Source: Cheiracanthium punctorium (Eukaryota; Arthropoda; Arachnida; Araneae; Cheiracanthiidae). Taken from it: DNA of 64,000 nucleotides. The translations under genes and the position numbers were made by a program. Under the pieces are notes generated by a model. The model had not been told where the DNA came from. It searched no databases and saw only the letters and a program-made list of their open reading frames with translations. The DNA is taken from positions 2,790,001 through 2,854,000 of the forward strand of contig JAWZYV010012274.1 of assembly GCA_038373885.1 (NCBI GenBank), given 5' to 3'. Below, piece by piece: positions 37,192 to 49,145 of this stretch. The first letter of the stretch is position 1, and each line of letters opens with the position of its first letter.

Positions 37192-38343
37192 CAGCGGCGT
37201 TTTCTCAGGATGTGCAAGTCGCCCAATCAAAAGCAGAAAAAAAATTCTTTAATGGAGTGAACAATGAGAATCCTAATGTTTCTCCTAACCCCCCCCCCCC
37301 CACACACACACACAGACACACCGCCTCCGAACGACCAGATAGCCTGCGATGTGGCAGTGAAACACGCTTGTCGATATAAGCAAGGCATTGTGGTAGCAAC
37401 TTATCTATATTCTCACAACCGCAAATGGGAGCATGCGCTTCATGTCTTCAGCTTACGCTGGGCACGGTGTTTGTTGATTCCAACTCCAACGCTTTCAGCA
37501 ACCAGATAGCCAGGAGGTCAGAAAAAAGCATTACATACTCTCTCTGACAATTGTCCCCTTCCCCCTTAGGCTTCACCTCTACGCATTTCATTCTCTCAGT
37601 TTTCTCTCGAAAAAAAAAAAAAAATTTAAATAGACTGGCAAATGTGTATGTCTCACGCAACTTTCAGAAAATATTCATAAGCACAAAAATCGCCTTCGAA
37701 AATAGACCGAGGAGTTACCTGTTCAGGGAAATATTGCGAAATTCCTTGTATTAATATTTTTTTCCCTGAGTGTTTCTCAACTCTTATGGCTTCATTGTTT
37801 GTAAAAGTTTATAGTACAACTGGTAAAAAGACATTCTAAATTTTTAAAAGTCTCTAGCGCAATTAAATTTTTTAAAAAGCATTATTTCCACATTGTTTTT
37901 CCAAAAGCATTATTTGCCAATATTTGGAAATAATGGCATTATTTCCAAAAAGGAACAGATTTTAAAGAAGACTTTTAATGATGTTATCCAAACACTGTTA
38001 AAAAGTTCTTTTTCGTCACTTTCTTAGGTAGAGAAAAAAAAATGGCAATAGCCGACCCTGTCCTAATCTCACGATGTTTACTAATGTGAAAGGCAGAAGT
38101 GGTGCTGGTTTTCAGAGATATTTTCGGATGAATTTGCATGAAATTCGAGACCGGCTTTGTGATTGCAATGAAGTAAATAAGTTTGTTCACTCCCAATAAT
38201 GGGAGTGAACAGGTTAATACTGAGCCAACTCTCCTCCCCCGTTTTACACGTGCAGCTATTGAGCATTTTTGCCCCTTTTAAAAACGGTCACAGGGCTAAT
38301 ACACTTTCTAGAGCCCTAAGCTTAAAGACAGGAGACGCCACTG
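37192..38343. mobile_element. hAT-type non-autonomous element, 1152 bp
   Basis: Starts CAGCGGCGTTTTCTCAGG; the other end in reverse reads CAGTGGCGTCTCCTGT. Perfect 8-bp duplication CTTCAAAT (37184-37191, 38344-38351). Contains C-run, CA-run and A-run tracts, and no convincing transposase. Confidence 0.85.
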
Positions 38344-38645
38344 CTTCAAATAATCCATAATACAGGAATTTCGCTATTTTGGTTTCATTTTTCGGTCAGT
38401 GTTTTCTAAGTTTTGTAGTTTCTGAAAATGTTCATCGGCTCCGTCATTTTTCACACCTCAGTTAGTAGGAAAAATGACACCGATAAAAGATCGTACCCAC
38501 GGAAAATGACTGAAATCACTCAACGAAAGTGACCTTATAGACGATTCCATAACATAGCATTCCTGTACAATGAGCCCGCACTTTATAAAAGTGATCTTAT
38601 AACCCTATATCGAGGTCTGACTGTATATACATGATATGCAAAGAA

Positions 38646-38721
38646 ATCGCATATGAATGTTTCATTCATATGCGATAGCCTAAGGGGAGAAATATTCGCT
38701 ACGGTTGGAACGAATATTTCT
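38646..38721. repeat. two adjacent short hairpins
   Basis: Perfect 14-bp arms ATCGCATATGAATG (38646-38659 / 38663-38676) around a 3-nt loop, followed by 11-bp arms AGAAATATTCG (38688-38698 / 38711-38721) around 12 nt. Not rho-independent terminator-like in a eukaryotic setting. Confidence 0.75.
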
Positions 38722-39482
38722 GTCTCTCAGCAACGCAGCCAAAAGAAGAAAAAATGAGGTGTGGAAGGAAAAAAAGATTGGAAAGGTCAATTCCTTAGAA
38801 AAAGGCTTTATTACTGAAATCCAATTAACAAAAATCTAAATTTTGGAGGGTATGGGGTCAGTCCTTATGATTCATCCCCAGTCTATGTCCTTGCTCCCAC
38901 TTACGTATGTATGTCAATGTACGTTGTGTTATTGTGTCATTGCGCAATACATACTGCAAAAGTATTCCAAACTACAGTTAGCAAGTAGTAAAAATAGTAA
39001 CATCCTGCTTTCAGGGTCACAAAAATAGGGAAGCACGACAGAACAAAATTTATTCATAAAACGAATTCACTAATTTTATTAAATTTATGGGAGAAAATCT
39101 AGAAGAAAAGTATGCACATATTTCCTTAGTACTAGTAGAAAACGTTAGCATTTTTATTATACATGTACAGTACGGAATTCAAATAAATAAAATAAAATGA
39201 ACGAAACTATGCGGCATCTTAGGTTCAAACTGACTGACGTATAGACCAAAGAAAAAGAAAAAAGGTATCAGCAAATATTTTCTATGTTTCAGTAAACTTC
39301 TCTTAAGCGATCAAATACATATTTGAATGTTTATTATTTCTTTGATGATTTTTATATATTAGAGGATGTATACTCTGAAATGGCTACATTATACACAGTT
39401 TATTCAGTTACCTTAAAAGGTAACCATTTTATATCAAAGGCCTCTATTTTACTTTAATTACTTTATGAAATCTTTATAATCC

Positions 39483-39484
<2 letters not shown>

Positions 39485-39521
<37 letters not shown>
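39485..39521. repeat. (AC)n microsatellite
   Basis: Uninterrupted AC dinucleotide run of 37 bases. Confidence 0.97.
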
Positions 39522-39523
<2 letters not shown>

Positions 39524-40110
39524 TACTGTAATATAAAAACTATAAAAAAAAAGTATATACATGCAAATCAAATGTTTTTCTAGATTTGCTTCTTTCATAG
39601 AATACTTTTAAATATCAATAACCAAGTTCTAATTTGGTTCAAATAAATCCACATGCAGAAAACATTCAGTGTTTTGCTACTATAGTCGCTAGACAGTCAG
39701 CTGATAAACCATAAACTTTGAAATTCCCTTTATATGCCTGTTTAACTATGTAAAATGTATTTAAAATTTTTTGAAATAAATATTAATTTTTTACTTAATT
39801 TTTAAAAGAAAAGATTAAATAGCGACTGGAGAAATTTGAAGTTTACACTTTTAGTTTTTACCAAACAATGTTAAACATCTCTATGTGAGAGGGTTTTTTT
39901 TTTTTTTAAATATTAGTGTCGAAAAATTATGAAGAAAGATTTACAAACTTTAAAATATCTAGCAAGAATAAAAGTTAAAAATTAATCAAATGACAGCATT
40001 GCAGTCTTTTTTATAGTATTAAAAAAAAAGTTGCACTTAAAAATGTACATAATTAATAATATTGTAAGAGATACTTTAGAATCAAAATGTGTGTACTTAA
40101 CAATATTATA

Positions 40111-40270
40111 CAGGGTGCCCCAAAAAGGTGGTAACGGGCTTTAATTCTTTATCTATTAGAGATAAGTGGGCAGCGTAGATTGAAAAAAATGTTCAAAATA
40201 AGGTCGGAAATAAGACTTCGTTAAGAAAAAATGTCTCTCGTTCATTTTCAAAAATACGGTACTGTGTCAC
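40111..40270. mobile_element. truncated mariner-like left end
   Basis: Starts CAGGGTGCCCCAAAAAGG after a TA, and its next ~150 bp resemble the left part of the element at 20614-21416. No matching right end within the next kilobase. Confidence 0.5.
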
Positions 40271-40701
40271 ATTTAGTAATTATTATTATTACATTCAGAC
40301 CAACTACTAAAGACCACCGTGTACATGCGGTGTACATGTACGTTAAATCCGTGGTTCCGAAAGTCCTCTCGGCGGTCGGTAGCCGTTTCCGAGGGGTGCC
40401 AATATTCAGAAGTTTCCCCCACCTTCTGATGAGGATCCAGATTGTGGCGGGAAACTCCGGGAAGGATGTATGTAGCTCTAAACGTCACATTCGGTGACGT
40501 GAGCTGTCTCTCCTGGCAAATAAATAAATACAGTATAATAATTACTACTGCGCAATACAGTATAATTACTAAAGTGCCGCACTTTATTATTATTACTGCA
40601 TACCGTGCTTTATGTCTCTTTCTCTCCGACTGATCCTAAATTTTGTGCATTTACAATACTGTGTAGTATTATGTCCAATTCGTTTTAATGAAACAAAATT
40701 A

Positions 40702-41032
40702 CAGTGGACCTGCCCTACAACGCGATTTGACTCATCCGAATTGGATTTTACGCGAGTTTTTCACGAGTACGACGTATCTTAAAACTAAAACTAACTCCTC
40801 GGTCGCAACGATTTTTCGCCAACAGTAAGAGCCAAAACTCATTTATTCCGTTACTTTGTGTGGGAAATGATAATATATAGTTAGGGAATAGCTTAAAACA
40901 ATTAGAGGAGTGTTTATAATAGCTGTGTATGTGTTTTCAAATAGTCCGATGTATACCCAACCTCGCAACGCGAAATTTTCACTTACGCGAGGTGTCTTGG
41001 AACGAATCCGGCGCGTAAGTCAAGACTCCCTG
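40702..41032. mobile_element. pogo/Tigger-like MITE, 331 bp
   Basis: Starts CAGTGGACCTGCCCTA and ends AAGACTCCCTG with TA on both flanks (40700-40701, 41033-41034). Interior phrases such as 'ttacgcgaggt' and 'acgcgagttttt' are inverted to each other, as in Tigger-derived elements. Confidence 0.65.
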
Positions 41033-42499
41033 TATGCTCTTATCTTTAACAAGAACCGAGATCTATTCTCTCTTCATTTTTGCAGTTTTAAAATTGCATT
41101 CGAAAGTGCATTTGCGGCACAATTTCAGTCCCAAAATTCAATAGCTTTTTCATGAAAGTTTAAACACTTCGCGATATCCTTACTCTTTTTTTTTTATTTC
41201 ATTCATTTATTTATTTATTTATTCATTTTGAAGCTTTAATATACCTAATTTCTCAAATTCCAAGTTCGGGGAACGAATCCTACTATAAAGTAACGCTGAT
41301 CCCTAACTCACTCTGTAACTAACCATTCCGGGTAACTCATCCAAGATATAAAACTTTTATCTCCATTACTCCAAAAAGATTAAAAAGTTAAGTACGAAAA
41401 AAGCAACAACATCTACACCGTTTGTACGATCCGCTTGAAATTTTTCATAATTATGTATCAAAGTATAGAGAACAATCTGCGCTACTTTAAAAATCTGAAA
41501 ATCCACCCGTTCCCTCATTTTAAAGCGATTTTTTGCTATTTTCAGCTCCCTATTATTTCCGAGAATAAAAAAAGTGAATCATTTGCGTGACAAAATTAGG
41601 TATTTCCAGTGAGAATGACGTCCTATTTGAAGGCACGGTCATCAAGCTCTGAAGGGAAGTCAGTTCGTTTAAAAGTTTTTTTTTCAGATAGCATTGTTTT
41701 TTTTTTTTTTTGTTAAATAATCCGTCTGCTTAAAGCATTGATATAAGAGGGGCTACACAAAACGAAATCGTTCGAATGCGAAAAGTTTCTGCGCCTTTCC
41801 AGAAGAGAATGAAATTCGATTTGGGTCTATAATAAAAACTGAATGCGAAGTTATTTATTCTAGGTGGACGAAGATCAAATATATTGCGTGTACACATGCT
41901 TTCTTCAAATGTGTTTTGTAGCGTCCGTTGTAATTGTGTCCACCACGTGCTTTCTCTTCTAGTAATAATAATAATAATAAATGAATCCGAGCTAAGCCTC
42001 CAACGTCTCTATTACATGGAAAATCTCATCAACGCGAAACTATAATTTAAAGTCTAAGCTTTTACACTTCAAATGGGGCGGTCAAGTTTAAAGTGTGAAC
42101 ATTTTCATCGCCCTCCGAATGCTCCGCGTCTGAATTGAATTGAAAGAGCAGAGTATTTCAATATCAGCAAATATGAAAATTCGTAATTTTTCTATTATGT
42201 CGGCTCGCAGTGATAGACGTTCTGAAATGAAAAACTGGGGTAAATGCCGAAAATGAGTTTTTCATTTTCCTGCAGATTGAACAAAACCAAAATCATTGAC
42301 ATGGAAAAGGTGGCGACTCTATATCTGATATGGAGGATTTCCTTTTATTGACAAAGGAGTTTGTGGACACAACATCGAGCTTCATTTCAGGCAGTTTTTT
42401 GCACTGCATGTTTTTTTGAATATCTTTTTTTTTTTACTTTCCTTCATAGGGAAAAATATGGCTTATATTGTTTGAGTGGTTTTGGCAATGCTACACATG

Positions 42500-43490
42500 G
42501 ACTATATGCCTAAGATGGACGGTGCCTTGTTCAGAGGACTTTTTAAGGGCTTCCAACTAATGATGCAACGGATATCAATTTGGCCGGATACCGAATATCC
42601 GGCAGCAGTATGTTTTTTTTGTTTTGTTTTTTTTTCACTAGTTTTCATAGATAATTGAGCTATTATTTTTTTTCTTTAAATTTTCTCATTAGTTTGAAAT
42701 CATTTAATTCAAAAATCAGAAATCCTTTTGAGATTGCTTCCATGAATTTAGTTTACTGTCAGTTTTACTGTAATTAAAGTCATACAAATAACAATGCCAT
42801 GGATGTTCTCCCTCAAGAGTTAAATAAATATCTTAAAAGATCTGTTCTTGAAAAGATCTCCAGCATGTAGAAAATCAATGTAACAAATTTCCAAACTTTA
42901 TCAAATTTTTTTTTTTTTTTTATTTGGGGGGGGGGGGTGGGGGGGGGAGTGACACTTTCTCACCAAGTACACTATTCTGATAAGCAGGGTCCATGGATGG
43001 TGGGAAAAAGGTAACCGAATTCTTCCAGAGATTGAAAAACAGTGTTTTTGTACAGTAATAATTTACTCCAATCTTAAAAAAAGATAGAAGTCCCCCCCCC
43101 AATTTTCTATACGTGATAAAAATACATTCTAAAAAGTATTGAAAACAAAATATTTTCACAAAACTTTGTTTTTTCGCATTTTTATTATTGCAATTTTCAG
43201 AATTTATTCATTTATTATGTTTATTTATTTTTATTTTTTTTGTATATAATGTTAGTATTTGTAATACCCGGCTACTGCCAATTATCCGGCATATTGGCCG
43301 GATGCATTATTTTTGTCGGATATTCGTTGCACCCCTATTTCTAACGCGTAGTCACGTTACATCTGGAGAAAACCGACCAAAACTCCAGACAGTTGGATCG
43401 ACAGCTGCGCGATGGAGTCCGAACCTGAGACCTTAACACTTCCGCCGACTAACATTTTGAGTGCCTTCTCCACTCGACCATTCGGGTCGG
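42500..43490 (-). repeat. tRNA-derived SINE, copy 3, split by a hAT MITE
   Basis: Minus strand from 43490: class-II tRNA-like head with A box TGGTCGAGTGG (43470-43480) and B box GGTTCGGACTC (43415-43425), resembling Ser/Leu tRNA spacing, then the shared SINE body to 43346; the rest resumes at 42557 and runs to about 42500. The interruption is the element at 42558-43337. Confidence 0.75.
42558..43337. mobile_element. hAT-type element inserted in SINE, 780 bp
   Basis: Starts TAATGATGCAACGGATATC; the other end in reverse is TAGGGGTGCAACGAATATCC. Flanks CTTCCAAC (42550-42557) and TTTCTAAC (43338-43345) are a diverged 8-bp duplication, and the uninterrupted SINE copies at 23.8 and 36.0 kb show the original sequence. 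Contains 'ggccggat' and 'atccggca' phrases near both ends. Confidence 0.75.
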
Positions 43491-43682
43491 GGGGGGGGGA
43501 TATTGCTTTGAAAAAGGGCTACAGATAAATATTTTTTGTTCTTTTAAAACTTCCTTTGTACTTTGCGGTTTGTGTTCTCTTAAATTGGCTCTTGCTTAAA
43601 TTTTACGGAAGTAATATAGGATCTCTTACATTAATTTCTTTCTTTTCGGGAAGGGCGGTCGCCCCCTCCCCCCCCCCTTTAA

Positions 43683-44161
43683 CCCTTTAACGCGCAGTGT
43701 TCCCGCTCTGGGAACACCAAACTCTGACGTTTTGACTGTTGCCAGTCACGAAGACTAGATTTAATTTATATAAAAATGGCTGCGGGTGACATAGCTCCAC
43801 GAGAATCCTTTACTTTTTAGTACGTCATTTCCCGTTAAAAAAAAATTGTCACGATTATTTTTAACAGCACTGACATCTGCTGAAATATGGAAGAATGCGA
43901 GAACAGCTGGATAGATTGCCCAATGCTGAAAAAAGGGCAGCCGTTGCCATCGCTCGACTTAACTATCAGCAAGATGGCGGACGATCGAAACGTTCATCGC
44001 GTGCCACAGATCTAGAGACCCTTTTTGACGCAGCTGGCTGTCTCTAGATCTGTGGTACGCGATGAACGTTTCGATCGTTTGCCAACTTGCTGGTAGTTAA
44101 GTCGAGCGATGGCAACGGCTGCCCTTTTTTCAGCATTGGGAAAGGGTTGCGCCTCAAAGGG
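43683..44161. mobile_element. piggyBac-like MITE with long internal palindrome, copy 2
   Basis: 479 bp flanked by TTAA (43679-43682, 44162-44165), ends CCCTTTAACGCGCAG and TGCGCCTCAAAGGG. Palindromic core about 43920-44020 / 44040-44145. Opposite orientation to 25885-26358. Confidence 0.85.
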
Positions 44162-45099
44162 TTAACACGCCCTTGCTGACTGCACATTCCTTTTTTTTTT
44201 TTTCCGGGAGAAGGGGAGAGGGTTGAAAAAATTAACATGGATTCAGTCATTCAGCCACGCGACGTTTTCGTAACCAGTTGATTAGAACACGCAGAATTAC
44301 CAAGAAAGAGAAAGCAACAAAGGATGGTTCTTAGCTCATTCCGTTATACACTGTGAATCATAAAGCATATCAATTTATAAATCCTAAAGTCAGGAAACAA
44401 TAAGACATCATATTCCCTGAGTCAGCACTTTTTCTTCCATATATTACTGTTACCTCACGACCTCCATATAACAGTTTGTGAACTGTACGCCTTCCCATTA
44501 CATCTCGTTGAGGGAAAACGTGAATGCAATCGGACCAGTATCAACATTTCAAATAACAGCCAATAGGGGCGCACCATCTTAACTCAAATAATGCTGACAA
44601 TCTATAAATTCAGAAATGGTTGGAACCAATACGAAAAATAAAGTTAGATTTCGGGACGAGATAAGTTCTTCCCCAAAAACACATTAAAGTTTGGATCACG
44701 TCCCACAAGAAAATAAATAAATTAACGTCGTAAGATGAATGCAAGAATGCGAAATAATAGTCCTATAAGTATGTTGCAATTCAAAATTTGAATTTCTAAT
44801 TAGAAACAGATACATAAGACTCTTGAAGGACAGCTATATTACTAAGCACTTTTCCAGATTTTTTTGTTTTTCCAAAATTTTATTAATTGCTATTACTTTT
44901 TCCTTGTACACAAGAGTTTTGAGGCATTGCGTAAGGCAATAAAAATCGCGAAATCTATATCAATAAAATTAGACTTTTGTCTGTACATTTCTTGGAATTA
45001 AATTTTGCGATTTCTATCCGTTTCAAGCACCTGGGAATCCGATGCGACCTTCAAAAAAAAAAAAAAAGTTTGTCTGTCTGTCGTTCTGCCATTCTGTCC

Positions 45100-46985
45100 G
45101 TGACGCTTTTTTTGTTCAAGCATCACGTAAAAATGACTAAAGCGAATGATATGAAATTGGGTGTCATGATAGGTGCTCACTCAACTTAAAACATAGGCGT
45201 CGAATTAAAAAAAAAAAAAAAATCTTGATTAGATTTTGCAGTTATTACGTGATATGCGAACACAAATTTACGCAGTTTGAAACGATTTTCGCAAAATCTC
45301 AAAGGTGAAAAAAATGATATTTGGGGAAATGATAGGTGGTCTCACTCACCTTAAACTATAAGCATCTAATTTTTAACCCATTTGTGCCTGGATATTTTTG
45401 CGACTTTCTTCAATTTTTACTGATAACAGAAATAATAGACACATTTCTGATGTCAACTTCTTGAACAAGGGATGATTTCTTTTAAAATCATTATGCATAA
45501 AAATCGAAATATCAACATCCTACTTGGCCATGTTAAAATATTTTGTAGAGTTAGGGCTCAATACTCATGAATAAAGGCTAGGAAAAATAAATAACGTTTT
45601 CGACTAATAGCGAAAATGCCGTCCCAAAAAAGGGACACTAGGCATAAATGGGTTAAAAAAAATCGATCAGATTTCGAGATTTTGCGAAAATCGTTTAAAA
45701 CTGAGTGAATCTTTGTGCACGCATTACGTAAAACAACGACTAAAGCGAATGATATGAAATTTGGTCAACATAAACAATAGGTGTCCAATTTTTTAAACAT
45801 TTTTATTGCATTTTGAGATTTTGTGAAAATTCTCTCAAAATACGTTTATATTTCTTCAAGCATCACGTAATAACGACTAATACGAATGATACGAAATTTG
45901 GTGATATGATAGGTAGTTGCTAATCTTAATTTATACGTGTTGAATTTTTAAAATATTTTGATTACATTTTGAGATTTTGCGAAAATCGTTTTAAAATGCT
46001 GAAAATTTGTTCCAGCATCACGAAATAAAGACTGCAGGGAATGAAACGAATTTGGGTGACATGATAGGTTGTCACTCAACTTAAATTCTAGGCTTCAAAT
46101 TTTTCATAAATGTTGATTAAATTTTGAGATTTTGCGAAAATCCTTTCAAACTGCGTAAATTTGTGTTCAAGCATCACGTAAGAACGACTGAAGCGAATAT
46201 ATGAAATTGGGTGTCATGATAGGTGGTCACTCAACTTAAAACATAGGCGTCGAATTAAAAAAAAATCTTGATTAGATTTTGAAATTTTGCGAAAATCATT
46301 TCAAACTGTGTAAATTTGTGTTCGCACATCACGTAATAACTGCAAAGGTGAAAAAATGATATTTGGTGAAATGATAGGTGGTCACTCACCTTAAACTATA
46401 AGCATCTAATTAAAAAAAATCCATCAGATTTCGAGATTTTGTGGAAATCGTTTAAAACTGAGTGAATCTTTGTTCCCGTATTACGTAATAACGACTAAAG
46501 CGAATGATATGAAATTTGGTCACACGATAGATGGTTGCTCAACATAAACTATAGGAGTCGAATTTTTTAAACATTTTTATTAGATTTTGAGATTTTGTGA
46601 AAATTTTCTCAAAATACGTTTATATTTCTTCAAACATCACGTAATAACGACTAATACGAATGATACGAAATTGAGTGATATGATAGGTAGTTGCTAATCT
46701 TAATTTATAGGCGTTGAATTTTAAAAATATTTTGCTTACATTTTGAGATTTTTCGAAAATCGTTTTAAAATGCTGAAATTTTGTTCCAGCATCACGAAAT
46801 AAAGACTGCAGGGAATGAAACGAAATTTGGTGACATGATAGATTGTCACAACTTAAATTCTAGGCTTCCAATTTTTCAAAAATATTGATTAGATTTACAG
46901 ATTTTGCGAAAATTTTTTCAATATGCGTAAATATTCGTTCGCGCTTCACATAATTACGACTAAACCGAATGAAATGATACTACTT
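45100..46985. repeat. satellite-like array, ~155-bp monomers in ~773-bp higher-order units
   Basis: Roughly eleven diverged copies of a monomer containing 'catcacgtaataacgacta', 'gaaatttggtgacatgatag' and 'gagattttgcgaaaatcg'. Anchor phrases recur at about 45121, 45723, 45859, 46014, 46167, 46327, 46479, 46633, 46787 and 46944. Monomers five apart are much more alike than neighbours: the types starting at 45859 and 46014 recur at 46633 and 46787, a shift of about 773 bp. The first unit is lengthened by a piggyBac-like insertion (45377-45652). Confidence 0.85.
45377..45652. mobile_element. piggyBac-like MITE 'CCCATTYGTGCC', copy 2, inside satellite
   Basis: 276 bp with ends CCCATTTGTGCCTGG and CTAGGCATAAATGGG and TTAA flanks (45373-45376, 45653-45656). 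The homologous satellite monomer at about 46400-46430 reads through without it (agcatctaattaaaaaaaat), an empty site. Confidence 0.88.
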
Positions 46986-47397
46986 AGTTACTCTCTAACC
47001 TGTAATATAACAATACATAAAAATTATAACTTCGCTTTCTTTACTTTGGCAACATACTACATCCATTCTATGCATTATCAATAACAGCAAAAGCACTGGG
47101 TATTTATGTAATCATTGTTTTCTTCCGTAATTTGTGTATACCTGAAACATCCGATGTGATTTTTTTTTTATATCTCCGAGCCTTTTTTCTGATGAAGGGT
47201 TGAAATTTTGTTTATCACCTCATTATAGCATGGAACACATTTTACAAAGTGGAAAATTTCTTGTGCAGGAGCAGTATAAAACTTTTAATTTTGCACATAT
47301 TTAGATTTCATCTAAGGAAATTTTTCATCCATGCCATAAAATTTTGCACTACTTTTTTTACGTAACTTCCAAATTTATTTTATATGTCGATGATCCA

Positions 47398-47605
47398 TAT
47401 TTAAAGAATAAAAGCCTAGGCCAGTGTTCTTGGGACACCCTGGGTATATACTTATATGCCAAAGAAGCTCTATACGGTCGCACAGCCAGCTGTGTCAAAA
47501 AAAGTTCTTTAGCGATGTGGCACGCAATTGGTGATTCGATCCACATACGTGTTGTAGTTGAGCGATGGCAACGACTGAACTTTATCAGCGTTGCAGCCAT
47601 TTAAC
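47398..47605. repeat. old decayed copy of palindromic piggyBac-like MITE
   Basis: Shares ordered phrases with 43683-44161: 'cagtgttcttgggacacc', 'gtggcacgc', 'gattcgatc', 'gagcgatggcaacg' and 'atcagcgttg'. Too diverged to define ends. Confidence 0.5.
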
Positions 47606-48465
47606 CACATTTCTTTGAGTGCAGCAATGAAAGTGCTGGAATTAGGTGGCTTCAAGGCGAGACCTCCACACGTGAAAAGATTCAATTCTCTAGGTTGAAT
47701 AAAGTATGCATGCAAAAATATATTTCAGGTTTATAAGGTCGTTATATAAAACAAATAGATATCGTTGAACCACAAGTGGCAATGAGCAATCAATGAGGAA
47801 GATAAAGAAAATAAAAATATGATAAAATAATGATTACTGTATTCAATTTAAAGGAGTTTATCTATCTTTTAACAAAATTTACAGTGATAAAACTTATCAG
47901 GAGTAAATATTGAAAATTTCATTTTTCACGTGGCTTTTCTTTTGAACGCGTGTGAATGAAAAGTTTAAAAATAGAAGAAATAATGTATATTAAGCATGAC
48001 AGTAATTTTTAAATATTATTATTATCTCGAAACTAGACATGTGAACAAGTCCGTAGCCAACACAAATTGATAGAGTTCTCCTTTCCAATACATTTTTGAA
48101 TCGAAATACTAGGACGGATTAAAAGGAGGGTGTGGAGGGAGCGGCCGCCCCTCCAGAGAAAAAAGAAATCAATGTAAAAGATCCTATTTTACTTCCATAA
48201 AATGGATATACTTGTGAATCTTCAAACTAGCCGCCTCCACCCACAAAATCATTTGAATCCGTCACTGTCCCTATAAAGTGTGAATGTACGTTTTAACGAT
48301 TCGTTTATATTAATTATAACAATAATGCGCACACATAAAAAATGAGTTCTTTACAAATAACACCGAAAAGAATAAATGCCAGTTACTCATAATTCGACCC
48401 TCTTTCTACTGTTTTTCAACAGCAGCTACACCGTTGATCACCTCCGCTGTTTTTTTTAGGAACCT

Positions 48466-49145
48466 GCAGACGGGGCTACCTATCACGCAGAGGTGCAACT
48501 TACGGTTTTAATCCCATCGCGGGGCGGCGGATCGCCGCATGGGGCAACCCAGATACTATTGGGGCAGAGTAGCTGCCATGCTTGTAGGGTCCCCTGCCGA
48601 TTTGGGGAACAAATTTCTTAGCTAGTGGCGATTTCAGTATGACTAATGGTCCTTTTGCTGTTTTGAGAATCTTGATTGGCTGTGACAGGGAATGATTATT
48701 TTGGATATAGGGTAGTCGGAGGTAAAGATCCGCAAGGGGCAAAGATCCGAATGCGTTTTTTCATTATTTAGAAATCTAAATTAGCCAAACTGATTTTCTC
48801 ACAAGCTCCCTATATGTCACTGGTTTTGCAAACAAAGAATCACGGATGTGCGATTGTCAGTTTTCATACCATGAAAAAAATTACTTTTATGCGTATTTTG
48901 ATGTAGTTTAAAAAGTTTTTTGAGCTTATTTTTACTCGCAATTTTACAGATTTATGTTTTAAGGGTTTTTTGTATGTGAAGCTAACCTAATAATGATCTC
49001 ATTCTTTACGTTTCAAGTGATACGACTTTTGGACCAAAGCCGCAGGAAAGCAATTTTCATATCTTTATCAAATGGGGCGAGAATTCGCATGTACGATGGG
49101 GGTAAATATCCGAATGCGGAACTTTGCCCCTAATGCTTTGGGGTT
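48466..49145. repeat. probable repeat with inverted 'AGGGGCAAAG' ends
   Basis: A GC-rich block (48466-48740) with a minus-strand frame of 80 codons of no recognised family, followed by a unit running from about 48720 (GCAAGGGGCAAAGATCCG) to 49143, where the reverse complement (AGGGGCAAAGTTCCGCATTC) appears. Suggests a MITE of about 0.4 kb; no target duplication identified. Confidence 0.35.

Noticed and set aside
44044..44250. 68-codon minus frame (and similar at 25817-26150)
   Set aside because: Lies in the palindromic arms of piggyBac-like MITEs and is duplicated only because the element is.
45100..46985. CRISPR-like repeat array
   Set aside because: Repeats are contiguous, diverged ~155-bp monomers without unique spacers, in a eukaryotic intron.
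48500..48742. 80-codon minus frame as a real gene
   Set aside because: No family resemblance, lies in a GC-rich repeat-like block and has no splice or start support.
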